DNA from: Gammaproteobacteria bacterium | GTDB taxonomy: Bacteria; Gemmatimonadota; Gemmatimonadetes; Longimicrobiales; Gaopeijiaceae | Length of the DNA stretch: 64,000 nt | NCBI GenBank assembly: GCA_028819075.1 | Contig: JAPPMM010000002.1 | Location: forward strand, 1 to 64,000 | Direction of reading: 5' to 3' | Shown here: piece after piece, positions 7,564-15,205 of the stretch | How the letters are laid out: every line of letters begins with the position of its first letter | Numbering within the stretch: position 1 is the first letter of the stretch | Notes under the pieces: generated by a model | What the model was told of the DNA's origin: nothing | What the model saw: only the letters and a program-made list of their open reading frames with translations | Databases searched by the model: none | Program-made: the position numbers and the translations under genes

Positions 7564-10311
7564 TTACCGACCCCGGAACGCCTCCCACAGGCGGTCGTGC
7601 TTGTTCGCGCGGGGGTCCACCTCGAGTCCTCCGACCCACATGCGCTCGATCCGCGTGAGCGACTGCAGCGGGGATCCGTCCGTTACCAGCAGATCCGCCC
7701 GCTTGCCGGGTTCGATGCTCCCCATGAGGTCTTCGAGGCCCAGCGCCTCCGCCGGGCCCAGGGTCACCCCGCGCAGCGCGGCATCTTCCGGGAGCCCGAA
7801 GCCTACCGAAAGCGCCGCGTGATAGGGGAGGTTGCGGACGTCCGCATCGCTCGCCGTCGAGAACGAGACCGTGACGCCCGCCTGGTGCAGAAGCCCGGCG
7901 TTGCGGTAGCCTGACGTGACGGCGACGTCCCGGTCGGCGGGCGCCTGGAGAGTGCCCGTCAGGATCACGGGGATGTCGCGCGCGGCCAGCCCGGAGGCCA
8001 CGCGATAGGCCTCGCGGCCGCCCAGCACGACGGGGTCGATCGTCGGAAAGGCGTCCAGGAAGACGAACAGGGTGCGGATCTCCCAGGCCGTGTCCACCGA
8101 GAAGAAGACCGGCACCTCGCCGCGGAGCGCCGGCTGAAGCGCGTCGAGCAGGACGGCCTCGCCGCCCCAGTTGTTCGCCTCGAAGGGCGCGGTCGGGTCG
8201 TCGGAGGTCGATGGGTTCGCGCCGTAGGCGACGGCGCGCTCGAACAGGTCGACGAGGTCCTCCATGGCGCTGGCGTCGAGCCCCGGCTCCTCGTCGTCGT
8301 CGCCCTCGGGACCCGACGGCAGATCGACGATAAGGGACGCCTCAGGAGCCACGGCCACCTTCTCGAACGTGTCTCCGTCGTTGAGCTGGATGACCGATCC
8401 CGTACCCCGAACCACGCCGCCGCCCTGGGCGGTCTGAACCGTGGTGATGCCGTTGGCCCGCGCCACGTTCAGGCTGGGGTAGTAGGGGTTCACGGCTCCG
8501 AGCGCGCGGATGTGCGGGTTGTAGTCCCCGAGCTCGGCGATGTCGGTCGCCTGGCCGACCGCGCCGAACTCGAAGAGGCCGAGCGTGGTGAACGGGTCGA
8601 CCATGCCCGGATAGATGTGCCGCCCGGCCACCTCCACGCGCGCGGCATCGGCGGGAATCTGCACCTCGGACCGCGTTCCCACGGCCTCGATGGTCCCGCC
8701 CCGGATGAGCACCACCCCGTCGGGAATCGTCCCGCCCGACACCGTGTGAACCGTGCCGCCCACGAGGGCCGTGGCGGCTTCCTGGGCGGCAGGCGATGTT
8801 GGCGGCGTCTCTCCGTTCGCACCGTTTGCACCGGGCGCGATCCCGGCTCCCGAGTCCGGGCCATCGCCGGCGTCCGGGCCGTCACCGGGGGTCGAAGTCC
8901 GCGGCGTGGCCGGCGCCGCAACGAGATCCGTGACCGCTCGCACCGGCTCGCCCCGCGTCCTCTCCTCGTCATCCACATCGTAGTAGACGATGCCGTCCAC
9001 GATGGTCTTCTCGACGCGGCTGAACGAGTCGAAGGGCGATCCGTCGAGCAGCACGACATCGCCTTCCTTGCCTTCCTCCAGGCTTCCGACCCGGTCGTCC
9101 AGGTACATCATCTGCGCGGGAAAGAGCGTCAGCATCTGGAGCGCTTCCAGCTCGCTCACGCCCCCGTACTTCACCGGCTTCACGATCTCCCGGTGCATGA
9201 AGGGTTGGAGCGAGGGGATGTCGGAGTTGATCGCGGTGAGCACTCCGTGCTGGTGCATGATCGCGGCGTTGTGCGGAATCGACTCGTACGCCTCGAGCTT
9301 GTACTGCCACCAGTCGGAGAAGGTCGAGCCGGCGGCCCCGTGCTCCGCCATCTCGGTCGCGACCCGGTATCCCTCCATGACGTGAGTGAACACGTCGATC
9401 CTGAACCCGAATCGTTCCGCCACGCGGATGAGCATGAGGATCTCATCCCCGCGGTACGAGTGGGCGTGGATGCGGATGCGTCCCTCCATGATGTCGACCA
9501 GCGCTTCGAGGCGGAGGTCCCGGCGCGGGGGAACGGGGAACGCGCCCGGGTTCTCGCGGAAGCGATCCCACTCCGCCCGGTAGGCCTGCGCGGCGGTGAA
9601 CGCCTCGACGTAGATCGCCTCGACGCCCGGGCGGCTCATCGGAAACCGGGAATTGGCGCCTGGGGGAGCAGCCTTTCTGGTCACGTTTTCTCCGAGCGCG
9701 AACTTCACGAACCTGGGCGCTCCGGGGAGCAGCAACTGCTCCGTCGCGTCCATCCCCCAGCGCATCTTGATCACGGCGCTCTGGCCGCCGATCGGGTTCG
9801 AACTGCCGTGCATGATGCGGGCGGTCGTCACGCCGCCCGACAGCGCGCGGTAGATCCCGAAGTCCTCGGTCGTGAGCGCGTCCAGGACCTGCACCTCGGG
9901 TACGACGGGAGCGGTGCCCTCGTTGCCGGCGACCAGCGCGGTGTGCGAGTGCTCGTCCACGATGCCCGGCATCGCGGTGAGACCCGTCCCGTCGATCACG
10001 CGCACGCCTTCGGGCGCCGTGAGGTCGGCCCCGATGCCCTCGATGATCCCGTCCCGGACCAGGATCGAGACACCCTCGAGCACGGGGCCAGCCGCCGTGT
10101 GTAGTGCGTCGAGATTGCTGATGAACAGATCGCCCGTCGGGTAGCTGCCCGCGTCGGCGGGGAGCTGCACATCCCACTCCTGCGCCGCAGCCGGAGTCCC
10201 CGAGCAGAGGCCGATCGCCGCAACCAGGGCCGCGCGTGCCATCTTGCAAATAGTCATCGCGTGCCGAATGGTCATCGAGTGCCGAATATTCATCGTGTGC
10301 CGAATGCTCAT
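7564..10311 (-). CDS. Secreted double amidohydrolase, second barrel degenerate
   Basis: A 915-residue exported protein with two amidohydrolase (imidazolonepropionase-like) units in tandem. The first unit has the metal-binding HxH in DEHSH (residues 119-123), later histidines in IHAHSY and FTHVME, and an Asp in INSDIPS, so it can be active. The second unit, from about residue 515, repeats the fold (GGTVHTVSGG, then PGMVDPFTTLGL) but has PFT where the HxH should be, so it is probably non-catalytic. The signal peptide (LVAAIGLCSGTPAAAQ) is preceded by three six-residue repeats encoded by an 18-bp tandem repeat. ATGA overlap with the upstream amidohydrolase gene supports the start at 10311, although later in-frame ATGs, especially the one opening MARAALV, would give a more ordinary signal peptide. 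Substrate unknown. Confidence 0.8.
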   Translation of the reverse strand: MSIRHTMNIRHSMTIRHAMTICKMARAALVAAIGLCSGTPAAAQEWDVQLPADAGSYPTGDLFISNLDALHTAAGPVLEGVSILVRDGIIEGIGADLTAPEGVRVIDGTGLTAMPGIVDEHSHTALVAGNEGTAPVVPEVQVLDALTTEDFGIYRALSGGVTTARIMHGSSNPIGGQSAVIKMRWGMDATEQLLLPGAPRFVKFALGENVTRKAAPPGANSRFPMSRPGVEAIYVEAFTAAQAYRAEWDRFRENPGAFPVPPRRDLRLEALVDIMEGRIRIHAHSYRGDEILMLIRVAERFGFRIDVFTHVMEGYRVATEMAEHGAAGSTFSDWWQYKLEAYESIPHNAAIMHQHGVLTAINSDIPSLQPFMHREIVKPVKYGGVSELEALQMLTLFPAQMMYLDDRVGSLEEGKEGDVVLLDGSPFDSFSRVEKTIVDGIVYYDVDDEERTRGEPVRAVTDLVAAPATPRTSTPGDGPDAGDGPDSGAGIAPGANGANGETPPTSPAAQEAATALVGGTVHTVSGGTIPDGVVLIRGGTIEAVGTRSEVQIPADAARVEVAGRHIYPGMVDPFTTLGLFEFGAVGQATDIAELGDYNPHIRALGAVNPYYPSLNVARANGITTVQTAQGGGVVRGTGSVIQLNDGDTFEKVAVAPEASLIVDLPSGPEGDDDEEPGLDASAMEDLVDLFERAVAYGANPSTSDDPTAPFEANNWGGEAVLLDALQPALRGEVPVFFSVDTAWEIRTLFVFLDAFPTIDPVVLGGREAYRVASGLAARDIPVILTGTLQAPADRDVAVTSGYRNAGLLHQAGVTVSFSTASDADVRNLPYHAALSVGFGLPEDAALRGVTLGPAEALGLEDLMGSIEPGKRADLLVTDGSPLQSLTRIERMWVGGLEVDPRANKHDRLWEAFRGR

Positions 10312-10314
10312 CGC
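10261..10314 (-). repeat. 18-bp tandem repeat carrying start codons
   Basis: Three copies of an 18-bp unit (plus-strand form GTGCCGAAT-NN-TCATCGN) at 10261-10278, 10279-10296 and 10297-10314, with a decayed fourth copy at 10243-10260. Each unit holds an ATG on the minus strand, in frame, so the 915-residue amidohydrolase begins with MxIRHx three times. The first ATG overlaps the TGA of the upstream gene. Confidence 0.85.
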
Positions 10315-11945
10315 GCACCTCCCGGAGCCCGTCGGGCCGTCATCTGGAAATCTCCCATCGGACTCGATCCTGAACCGCTCATGCGATCGCCCTCGACATC
10401 GGCCTCGAACGACAGCTCCATCGACTGGCCGCCCGCCGCGACGACCAGGCGGAACGTGACTTCGTTGCCCGAAACCCGTCCGCCGCGCACCTCGGCGTCA
10501 CCGAACATGTCCGCGGCCGCGGTGCCCGAGAACTCGCTTCCTTCCTGCTCGAGCTCCATCTCCATGGGGACGGTCATCCCCTGCGCGTTCACCTCAACTT
10601 CCCAGGAGCCCGACACGTTGACCGTGGGAGCCTCGCCGCCCCCGGCGCCCGATCCGGGCCCGACCTCGTAGCTGCCCTCGACGAAGGTGTAGGCGATCTC
10701 GCTTCCCTCCTCGAGCAGCGGACCGGTCGCCAGAAGGAAGGTCGCAGGCCGGCCCTCGCCGACCTGGATGAGCGACCTCACACCCAGGATCTCGGCGGGA
10801 GCGGTGGTCATCGCCGCGACGGCCGTGTTCCGGGACAGCCCGTACTCAACGGCCTTGCGGGCCCCCTCGATGAGATTCGCGTCGCCCTCTCCGCTGGTCA
10901 GCGCGAACTGCACGCCTGCGGCCTCGAGCGCGGCGGCGTTGCCGTACAGCGCCTCAAGCTCGCGCTTCTCGCGGAAGGCCGCGGGTTCGAGCTCCTCCTC
11001 GCTCTCCGGATCCCATTCATCGGGTTCGCGAAAGTCCGTATCGATGAGGACGGGGACGCCTCGGTCGGCGAGTTCATCCGCGACCATCCACGCCTCGTCG
11101 CCCCCCACGATGATCGGCCGGAAGCCGATCTCGTCCGCGAGCCCGAGCACCCGGCGGATGTCCTCCGAATCCGCCGCGCGGAAAAACACGGGCGTCTCGC
11201 CCGCTGCCACATCGCGCAGCACCTCGTAGTCCGGATCCCAGGCGGGCATCGTCATGCCGGCGCGGCCATCCGCGAAGGCGCTCTCGAGGGTGGCCTGGCG
11301 CTCGGCGTCCAGGAACGCCTGCCGGATCGTCGCCATCACGCCCAGGAGCGTCGAGGGGTACACGCCCTGCGCCGTCTGGAGGCTCATCGAAAGCCCGGCA
11401 TCGGCGCGGGCGATCAACTCGCGCGAGGTCTCGGCGTCGACCCGATTCAACAGGACCGCGCTCCGCCCCGGGGCGATTCCGTCGCCGGCGTGCACCGCCG
11501 CGGCGACGATCCCGCGCCTTCGCTGCTCGCCCTGCGCGCCTCCGGTCGCCGTGACGTGGTCCGCAACGCGCCGGTACGGGGTTACGCGCTGAGCGATGCG
11601 CGTGGGCGCCCAGGACGGGGGTCCATCCTCCGGATCCTCGGGAAACTCGAACTCGCTCACGCCATCGGCGTCGACGAGCCCCGGGTAGAGATAGAGAGAG
11701 TCTCCCTCCAGCCGCTCCGCGTCCGCGGGAATCTCGAGTCCGGCGCCCATCGCCTCGATAAGCCCTCCTCGGACGATGACCGTGACGCCCGGCTCTTCCT
11801 GAAGGCCGGGTCCGACGACCGTCACGCCCTCGATCGCGTAGGCTGCGGGGGGCGGGACGCTTCTGTGCTGTGCCATAAGCGGCGTGACGCACAGCAGCGA
11901 TCCCGAGACGGCGATCGCAGCTATGCGAACTGGTGTCTTCATCAT
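10308..11945 (-). CDS. Secreted amidohydrolase-like protein lacking metal ligands
   Basis: A 545-residue exported protein with a signal peptide ending near TPLMAQ. Residues about 35-430 follow the amidohydrolase fold: VTVIVRGGLIEAMG, then YLYPGLVDADGV where active members have PGLVDxHxH, then a nucleotide-sugar-like mid region and GEGRPATFLL near the end of the barrel. The first metal-binding HxH is missing, so hydrolysis by the usual binuclear mechanism is unlikely. A C-terminal beta-rich domain of about 100 residues (GSWEVEVNAQG to the stop) resembles lipocalin-like domains found on such proteins. It overlaps the double amidohydrolase by ATGA; with that protein's inert second barrel, this suggests that one active and several structural barrels are made together, perhaps as a complex. 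Confidence 0.75.
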   Translation of the reverse strand: MMKTPVRIAAIAVSGSLLCVTPLMAQHRSVPPPAAYAIEGVTVVGPGLQEEPGVTVIVRGGLIEAMGAGLEIPADAERLEGDSLYLYPGLVDADGVSEFEFPEDPEDGPPSWAPTRIAQRVTPYRRVADHVTATGGAQGEQRRRGIVAAAVHAGDGIAPGRSAVLLNRVDAETSRELIARADAGLSMSLQTAQGVYPSTLLGVMATIRQAFLDAERQATLESAFADGRAGMTMPAWDPDYEVLRDVAAGETPVFFRAADSEDIRRVLGLADEIGFRPIIVGGDEAWMVADELADRGVPVLIDTDFREPDEWDPESEEELEPAAFREKRELEALYGNAAALEAAGVQFALTSGEGDANLIEGARKAVEYGLSRNTAVAAMTTAPAEILGVRSLIQVGEGRPATFLLATGPLLEEGSEIAYTFVEGSYEVGPGSGAGGGEAPTVNVSGSWEVEVNAQGMTVPMEMELEQEGSEFSGTAAADMFGDAEVRGGRVSGNEVTFRLVVAAGGQSMELSFEADVEGDRMSGSGSSPMGDFQMTARRAPGGAR

Positions 11946-12186
11946 GCCCGGCGGGTCTCCCTTTGCTTGTTCCGTCGCCAGCGCGTTCAGTCGCGAAGCG
12001 ATTCGTCAACTTGGCGATTCCTGGCCATGGCGAACCCTACTGCTCTTGCGGCGCAGGATGCAAGGGGCAGGATGCTGGCATATTGCAGGCGAATCCATTA
12101 CGTTACGCTGTCACAGACAGACTAACGACGCCGGCACGAGGTACGCTGACGATGCCGGCAACATGGCCAATGCACGCAGGGGACGC

Positions 12187-12600
12187 ATGGGCGTACTCAC
12201 CATCCGCAACGTGGACGACGATGTGATCGCCGCGTTAAAGGCACGGGCCAGGGCCAATCATCGCTCGCTCGAGGGGGAACTGCGCTATCTGCTCGAGCGC
12301 TCCGCAGCCCCGAGACCTGCGCTCGGCCTGGTGCGCGAACGGGCCCGGATGGCTGCCCGATACCGCGCGGATTCGACGGTTGCGACCACCGCGTCCGACG
12401 TCCGGCCCACCGTGGTCGGGGCGGTCGGGCCAGCTCCCGACACGGGCCTTGGCGTGGAACCCGACAGCGGAGAATGGATGGGGGCCATGAGCGACCTGGG
12501 CGAGATCGTGGGCGACATCGTGTCCCCGGCGATCGACCCCTCCGACTGGGCCGCGCTCCGCCCGGACATCGACGGGCCGAACGGTGTCGACAAGCCGTGA
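12187..12600 (+). CDS. FitA-like ribbon-helix-helix antitoxin
   Basis: A 137-residue protein whose N-terminus (MGVLTIRNVDDDVIAAL, then NHRSLEGELRYLLER) is the FitA/Arc-type ribbon-helix-helix that binds operator DNA as a dimer. The usual FitA is about 80 residues; here about 95 more residues with no recognised domain follow, presumably including the segment that wraps the toxin. The ATG at 12187 was chosen because the family begins right there; the frame is open much further upstream but without similarity. Its stop overlaps the GTG start of the PIN-domain toxin (GTGA), the coupling typical of a type II toxin-antitoxin pair. Autoregulation by the complex is expected from the family. Confidence 0.8.
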   Translation: MGVLTIRNVDDDVIAALKARARANHRSLEGELRYLLERSAAPRPALGLVRERARMAARYRADSTVATTASDVRPTVVGAVGPAPDTGLGVEPDSGEWMGAMSDLGEIVGDIVSPAIDPSDWAALRPDIDGPNGVDKP

Positions 12601-12992
12601 ATCTGCTTCTCGACACCCACATCTGGCTCTGGAGCCTGCTGGAGCCTGATCGGCTCTGCGGCCGGGCGCGCAACGAGCTGATCGACCCGGCGAACACCCT
12701 GGCGCTCTCGTCCGTGAGCATCTGGGAAGCGCTGGTGCTGGCCGATAAGGAACGCGTGCTGCTCCGCCCCGATCCCTGGAGCTGGATCCGTACCGCCCTG
12801 ACCGTCCGCCCCTTGCGCGAACTCCCCGTGACGTTCGACATCGCGCTGGGCAGCCGCACCGTCCGTCTCGGTCATGACGATCCCGCCGATCGCTTCATCG
12901 CGGCCACCGCCGTGGCGCACGGGCACACCCTGGTTACGGCGGGCGAGTCGCTCCTGCGGTGTCCCGACATCCGGGTGATGTCCGGCGCCTGA
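12597..12992 (+). CDS. PIN-domain toxin (VapC type)
   Basis: A 131-residue PIN-domain ribonuclease. The start is GTG inside the antitoxin stop codon. Motifs fit VapC: NLLLDTHIWLW holds the first catalytic Asp, SIWEAL the Glu, and DDPADRFIAATA the next acidic pair, all Mg-binding in the family. The THIWLW form is that of the COG3744 PIN subgroup. Expected action is cleavage of tRNA or other structured RNA when free of antitoxin. Complete and apparently functional. Confidence 0.88.
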   Translation: MNLLLDTHIWLWSLLEPDRLCGRARNELIDPANTLALSSVSIWEALVLADKERVLLRPDPWSWIRTALTVRPLRELPVTFDIALGSRTVRLGHDDPADRFIAATAVAHGHTLVTAGESLLRCPDIRVMSGA

Positions 12993-13004
12993 AGGCGATT
13001 GACT

Positions 13005-13358
13005 TTACCCCCCGCGGGTGCCGTTCGGGACCGGGTGCTCCGGGGTCAGCAGCGCCGGCCGGAGGCCATCCTCGTAGCCGACGTCGAAGAGCATTCCCTC
13101 CGAGACTTCCCCCATCATCTTCCTCGGCTCCAGGTTGACGATGAACAGCGCCTGCCGGCCTTCGATTTCGGTCGGATCCTCGCGCTCCTGTTTCATTCCC
13201 GCCAGGATCGTCCGCTTGTGGTCGCCGAAATCGACCCTGAGTCGAACGAGCTTGTGTGACCCTTCGACGTCGCCGACGTTCTGGATCGTGCCGACGCGGG
13301 CGTCAACCTGATTGACGACACCGATGTTGATGGTGGGCTTGACCCGTGCAGGCTTCAT
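13005..13358 (-). CDS. tRNA-binding (CsaA / MetG C-terminal-like) protein
   Basis: A 117-residue OB-fold protein of the EMAP-II/CsaA family. Diagnostic segments are VDARVGTIQNVGDVEG, VDFGDHKRTILAGM and the C-terminal HPVPNGTR. Related domains form the dimerising tail of methionyl-tRNA synthetase or stand alone as CsaA, a tRNA-binding protein with proposed chaperone activity. No methionyl-tRNA synthetase gene is adjacent. The ATG at 13358 gives the family length; the frame stays open upstream without similarity. It is divergent from the original start region of the saccharopine-dehydrogenase-like gene. Confidence 0.8.
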   Translation of the reverse strand: MKPARVKPTINIGVVNQVDARVGTIQNVGDVEGSHKLVRLRVDFGDHKRTILAGMKQEREDPTEIEGRQALFIVNLEPRKMMGEVSEGMLFDVGYEDGLRPALLTPEHPVPNGTRGG

Positions 13359-13512
13359 TTCCAGCAACCCGATCCCTCCCGTGGAGCGTTCTCCGGCCGC
13401 CTCGATTCGCGGCCGTTGGCCAGCCAAAAGTAGACGCGAACCCGGAAGCGTGGAAGCTTGAGCGAATGGAACGGAAGCTGATGATCTACGGTGCGACCGG
13501 GTGTCACAAGTG

Positions 13513-13541
13513 TTGACAACATGCACACGTTGGATGTTGAT
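13513..13541 (+). promoter_or_regulatory. Putative brnTA promoter
   Basis: A consensus -35 TTGACA at 13513-13518 is followed after 17 or 18 bp by GTTGAT/TTGATT. Transcription would begin close to the ATG at 13548, giving a nearly leaderless brnT mRNA. The only strong -35 lies just inside the cassette. Confidence 0.45.
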
Positions 13542-13547
13542 TGGATC

Positions 13548-13829
13548 ATGCCTCCCGACTTCGATTGGAACGTGGAGAAGAACGAGCGACTCGTCGAGCA
13601 ACGAGGCATCTCGTTCGAACGCATCGTTTCCGCCATCGAGCAGGGCGGTTTGGTGGATGTCCTGGAGCATCCAAATCAGGACCGGTACCGGGGCCAGATG
13701 ATCTACGTCGTCGACGTTGAGGAGTATCTCTACCTGGTACCGTTCGTTACCAGTGCGGACGGCACGCGTTTCTTGAAGACCATCATCCCCAGTCGAAAGG
13801 CGACGAGACACTACCGGAAGAGGCGATGA
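13548..13829 (+). CDS. brnT: BrnT-like toxin
   Basis: A 93-residue ribonuclease toxin of the BrnT family (RelE-like fold). The N-terminus PPDFDWNVEKNERLVEQRGISF matches the family pattern F-x-W-D-x-x-K-x-x-x-N-x-x-K-H-G-V-x-F, and RYRGQMIYVVDVEEY and the basic C-terminus (SRKATRHYRKRR) fit the catalytic face. The ATG at 13548 gives the usual size; an in-frame ATG at 13521 would add nine residues. The toxin gene comes first and overlaps brnA by ATGA, the normal order. It lies in the small cassette inserted between duplicated copies of the next gene's start. Confidence 0.82.
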   Translation: MPPDFDWNVEKNERLVEQRGISFERIVSAIEQGGLVDVLEHPNQDRYRGQMIYVVDVEEYLYLVPFVTSADGTRFLKTIIPSRKATRHYRKRR

Positions 13830-14107
13830 TCGTGAGTGACCAGTTGAACACCGAAGAGCGGGAGATCCTGGAGGCATTCGAACGAGGTGAATTGAGGCCC
13901 GCTCCGAGGGCGGATCGTGAGATGCAAATCGCGCCTCAAGCGGCCCGCAGTACCTTCAAGAAGACCCGAAGGGTCAACCTGCGGGTAACGGAACTCGACT
14001 TCTCCCGAGCCCACGCGAGGGCGCGCGAGGAGGGCATTCCCTATCAGACGCTGTTGTCGAGCGTCATCCACAAGTACCTGGCGGGACGGCTGGTAGAGAA
14101 GCGATAG
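13826..14107 (+). CDS. brnA: BrnA-like antitoxin
   Basis: A 93-residue CopG/ribbon-helix-helix antitoxin. The C-terminal half carries the DNA-binding fold (RRVNLRVTELDFSRAHARA, then GIPYQTLLSSVIHKYLAG). The pattern 'GIPYQTLLSSVIHKY' is typical of BrnA/COG5304 proteins. It overlaps brnT by four bases and stops directly before the ATG of the saccharopine-dehydrogenase-like gene, with no gap, so translation of that gene may now be coupled to the antitoxin. BrnA normally represses its own promoter. Confidence 0.82.
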   Translation: MIVSDQLNTEEREILEAFERGELRPAPRADREMQIAPQAARSTFKKTRRVNLRVTELDFSRAHARAREEGIPYQTLLSSVIHKYLAGRLVEKR

Positions 14108-15205
14108 ATGATGATCTACGGCGCGACCGGGTACACGGGCCGGCTGGTCGCGGCGGAAGCGGTCGAAGCCGGCGTGCGGCCCGTGCTTGCTGGCCGCGAT
14201 GCGGAAAAGCTCGGAGTTCTGGCCGATTCCTTGAGCGCCGCGGTGGACGGGGAGTCCCGGGGCTCGCCGCTCGAGACCCACGCGTTCGGCCTGGACGAGC
14301 CGGCGAGGATCGCCACGGCCCTGCGGGACATCGACGTGGTGCTGCACTGCGCCGGCCCCTTCTCCCGCACCGCGCTGCCGATGTTCGACGCCTGCGTCCG
14401 GACCGGTACGCACTACGTCGACATTACCGGCGAGATCAGCGTCTGCGAGGCGCTTGCGGCCCGGGATGCGGAGGCGCGAGAGGCAGGGGTCATGGCGCTG
14501 CCTGCGGCCGGCTTCGACGTCGTGCCGAGCGACTGCCTGATCGCCGATCTGGCCGCACGGCATCCCGACGCGCGCATCCTGCGGCTGGGCCTGTTCGTCC
14601 GTTCCGGAGCCTCGCGCGGCACGATGAAGACGGCGCTGGAGGGCGTAAACGCGATTCGCATCCGGCAAGGCGGCGTCATCACGCGGGTCGCCGCAGGCAG
14701 CCTGCGGCACGCGTTCGACTTCGGGCGCGGGCCGGCCGCAGCTCTCGTGACACCCTTGGCGGATGTCTCGACGGCCTGGTGGTCGACCGGCATCGAGAAC
14801 ATCGAGACCTACTATCGCGCCGGGAGAAGACTCCCGCAGCTCATGCGGTTGAGCCGGTGGTTCGGCTGGCTGCTGGCCGGGCGTACGGCCCAGGCCCTGC
14901 TGCGCAGCTGGATCGACCGTGGACCCGAGGGACCGAGCGACGCGCAACGCAGGACCAGCGAGGGGATCCTAGTCGCGGAGATCGAGGATGCCCGGGGCCG
15001 TCGCGCCGCCGCCCGCATGCGCGTTCCCGATCCTTACGGATTCACCGCGAAGACCCTGGTGGCTATGGGGGTGCGCGTGCTGGACGGCGACTTCAAGGCC
15101 GGATACCAGACACCGTCCTCGGCGTACGGCGCCGACTTCGTCCACGAGTTTGATGGCGTGGAGTGGGAGGTGCTGGCGTCCCCTAACGCGCCAGCCAGGT
15201 GCTGA
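14108..15205 (+). CDS. Saccharopine dehydrogenase-like NAD(P)-binding protein
   Basis: A 365-residue protein with an N-terminal Rossmann motif GATGYTGRL at residues 5-13, the LAGRD end of strand 2, and HCAGPFSR, typical of the saccharopine-dehydrogenase/trans-acting enoyl reductase family. The protein lacks most of the lysine-pathway enzyme's C-terminal domain signature, so lysine metabolism should not be assumed; lipid or polyketide reduction is an alternative. The first ATG follows immediately after the brnA stop. The codons MIYGATGYTG are shared with the repeat copy at 13479, showing that the native start was probably ATG 13466 before the cassette inserted. The 3' end overlaps the convergent solute-binding protein gene by 23 bp. 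Confidence 0.8.
   Translation: MMIYGATGYTGRLVAAEAVEAGVRPVLAGRDAEKLGVLADSLSAAVDGESRGSPLETHAFGLDEPARIATALRDIDVVLHCAGPFSRTALPMFDACVRTGTHYVDITGEISVCEALAARDAEAREAGVMALPAAGFDVVPSDCLIADLAARHPDARILRLGLFVRSGASRGTMKTALEGVNAIRIRQGGVITRVAAGSLRHAFDFGRGPAAALVTPLADVSTAWWSTGIENIETYYRAGRRLPQLMRLSRWFGWLLAGRTAQALLRSWIDRGPEGPSDAQRRTSEGILVAEIEDARGRRAAARMRVPDPYGFTAKTLVAMGVRVLDGDFKAGYQTPSSAYGADFVHEFDGVEWEVLASPNAPARC

Larger units (their letters stand above)
13479..14132 (+). mobile_element. BrnTA cassette flanked by a 24-bp direct repeat
   Basis: Two copies of a 24-bp sequence, at 13479-13502 and 14109-14132, differ at one base and are 630 bp apart. Both encode the first codons of the saccharopine-dehydrogenase-like gene (MIYGATG). 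Between them lie only brnT and brnA. The first copy still has the old upstream codons, ATG at 13466, and would read MERKLMIYGATG before hitting a stop soon after the repeat. The simplest reading is insertion of a toxin-antitoxin cassette with duplication of the target, leaving the host gene with a regenerated start. No transposase or terminal inverted repeat is seen. The repeats and the interrupted frame are direct observations; the mechanism is inferred. Confidence 0.7.

Noticed and set aside
8512-10104. Long plus-strand open frame (530 residues) across the double amidohydrolase
   Set aside because: Composition is the shadow of a high-GC gene and no domain can be seen; the minus-strand gene has clear motifs.
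10261-10314. Regular repeats considered as a CRISPR array
   Set aside because: Units are 18 bp with no unique spacers and lie inside a gene start; no cas genes are in the window.
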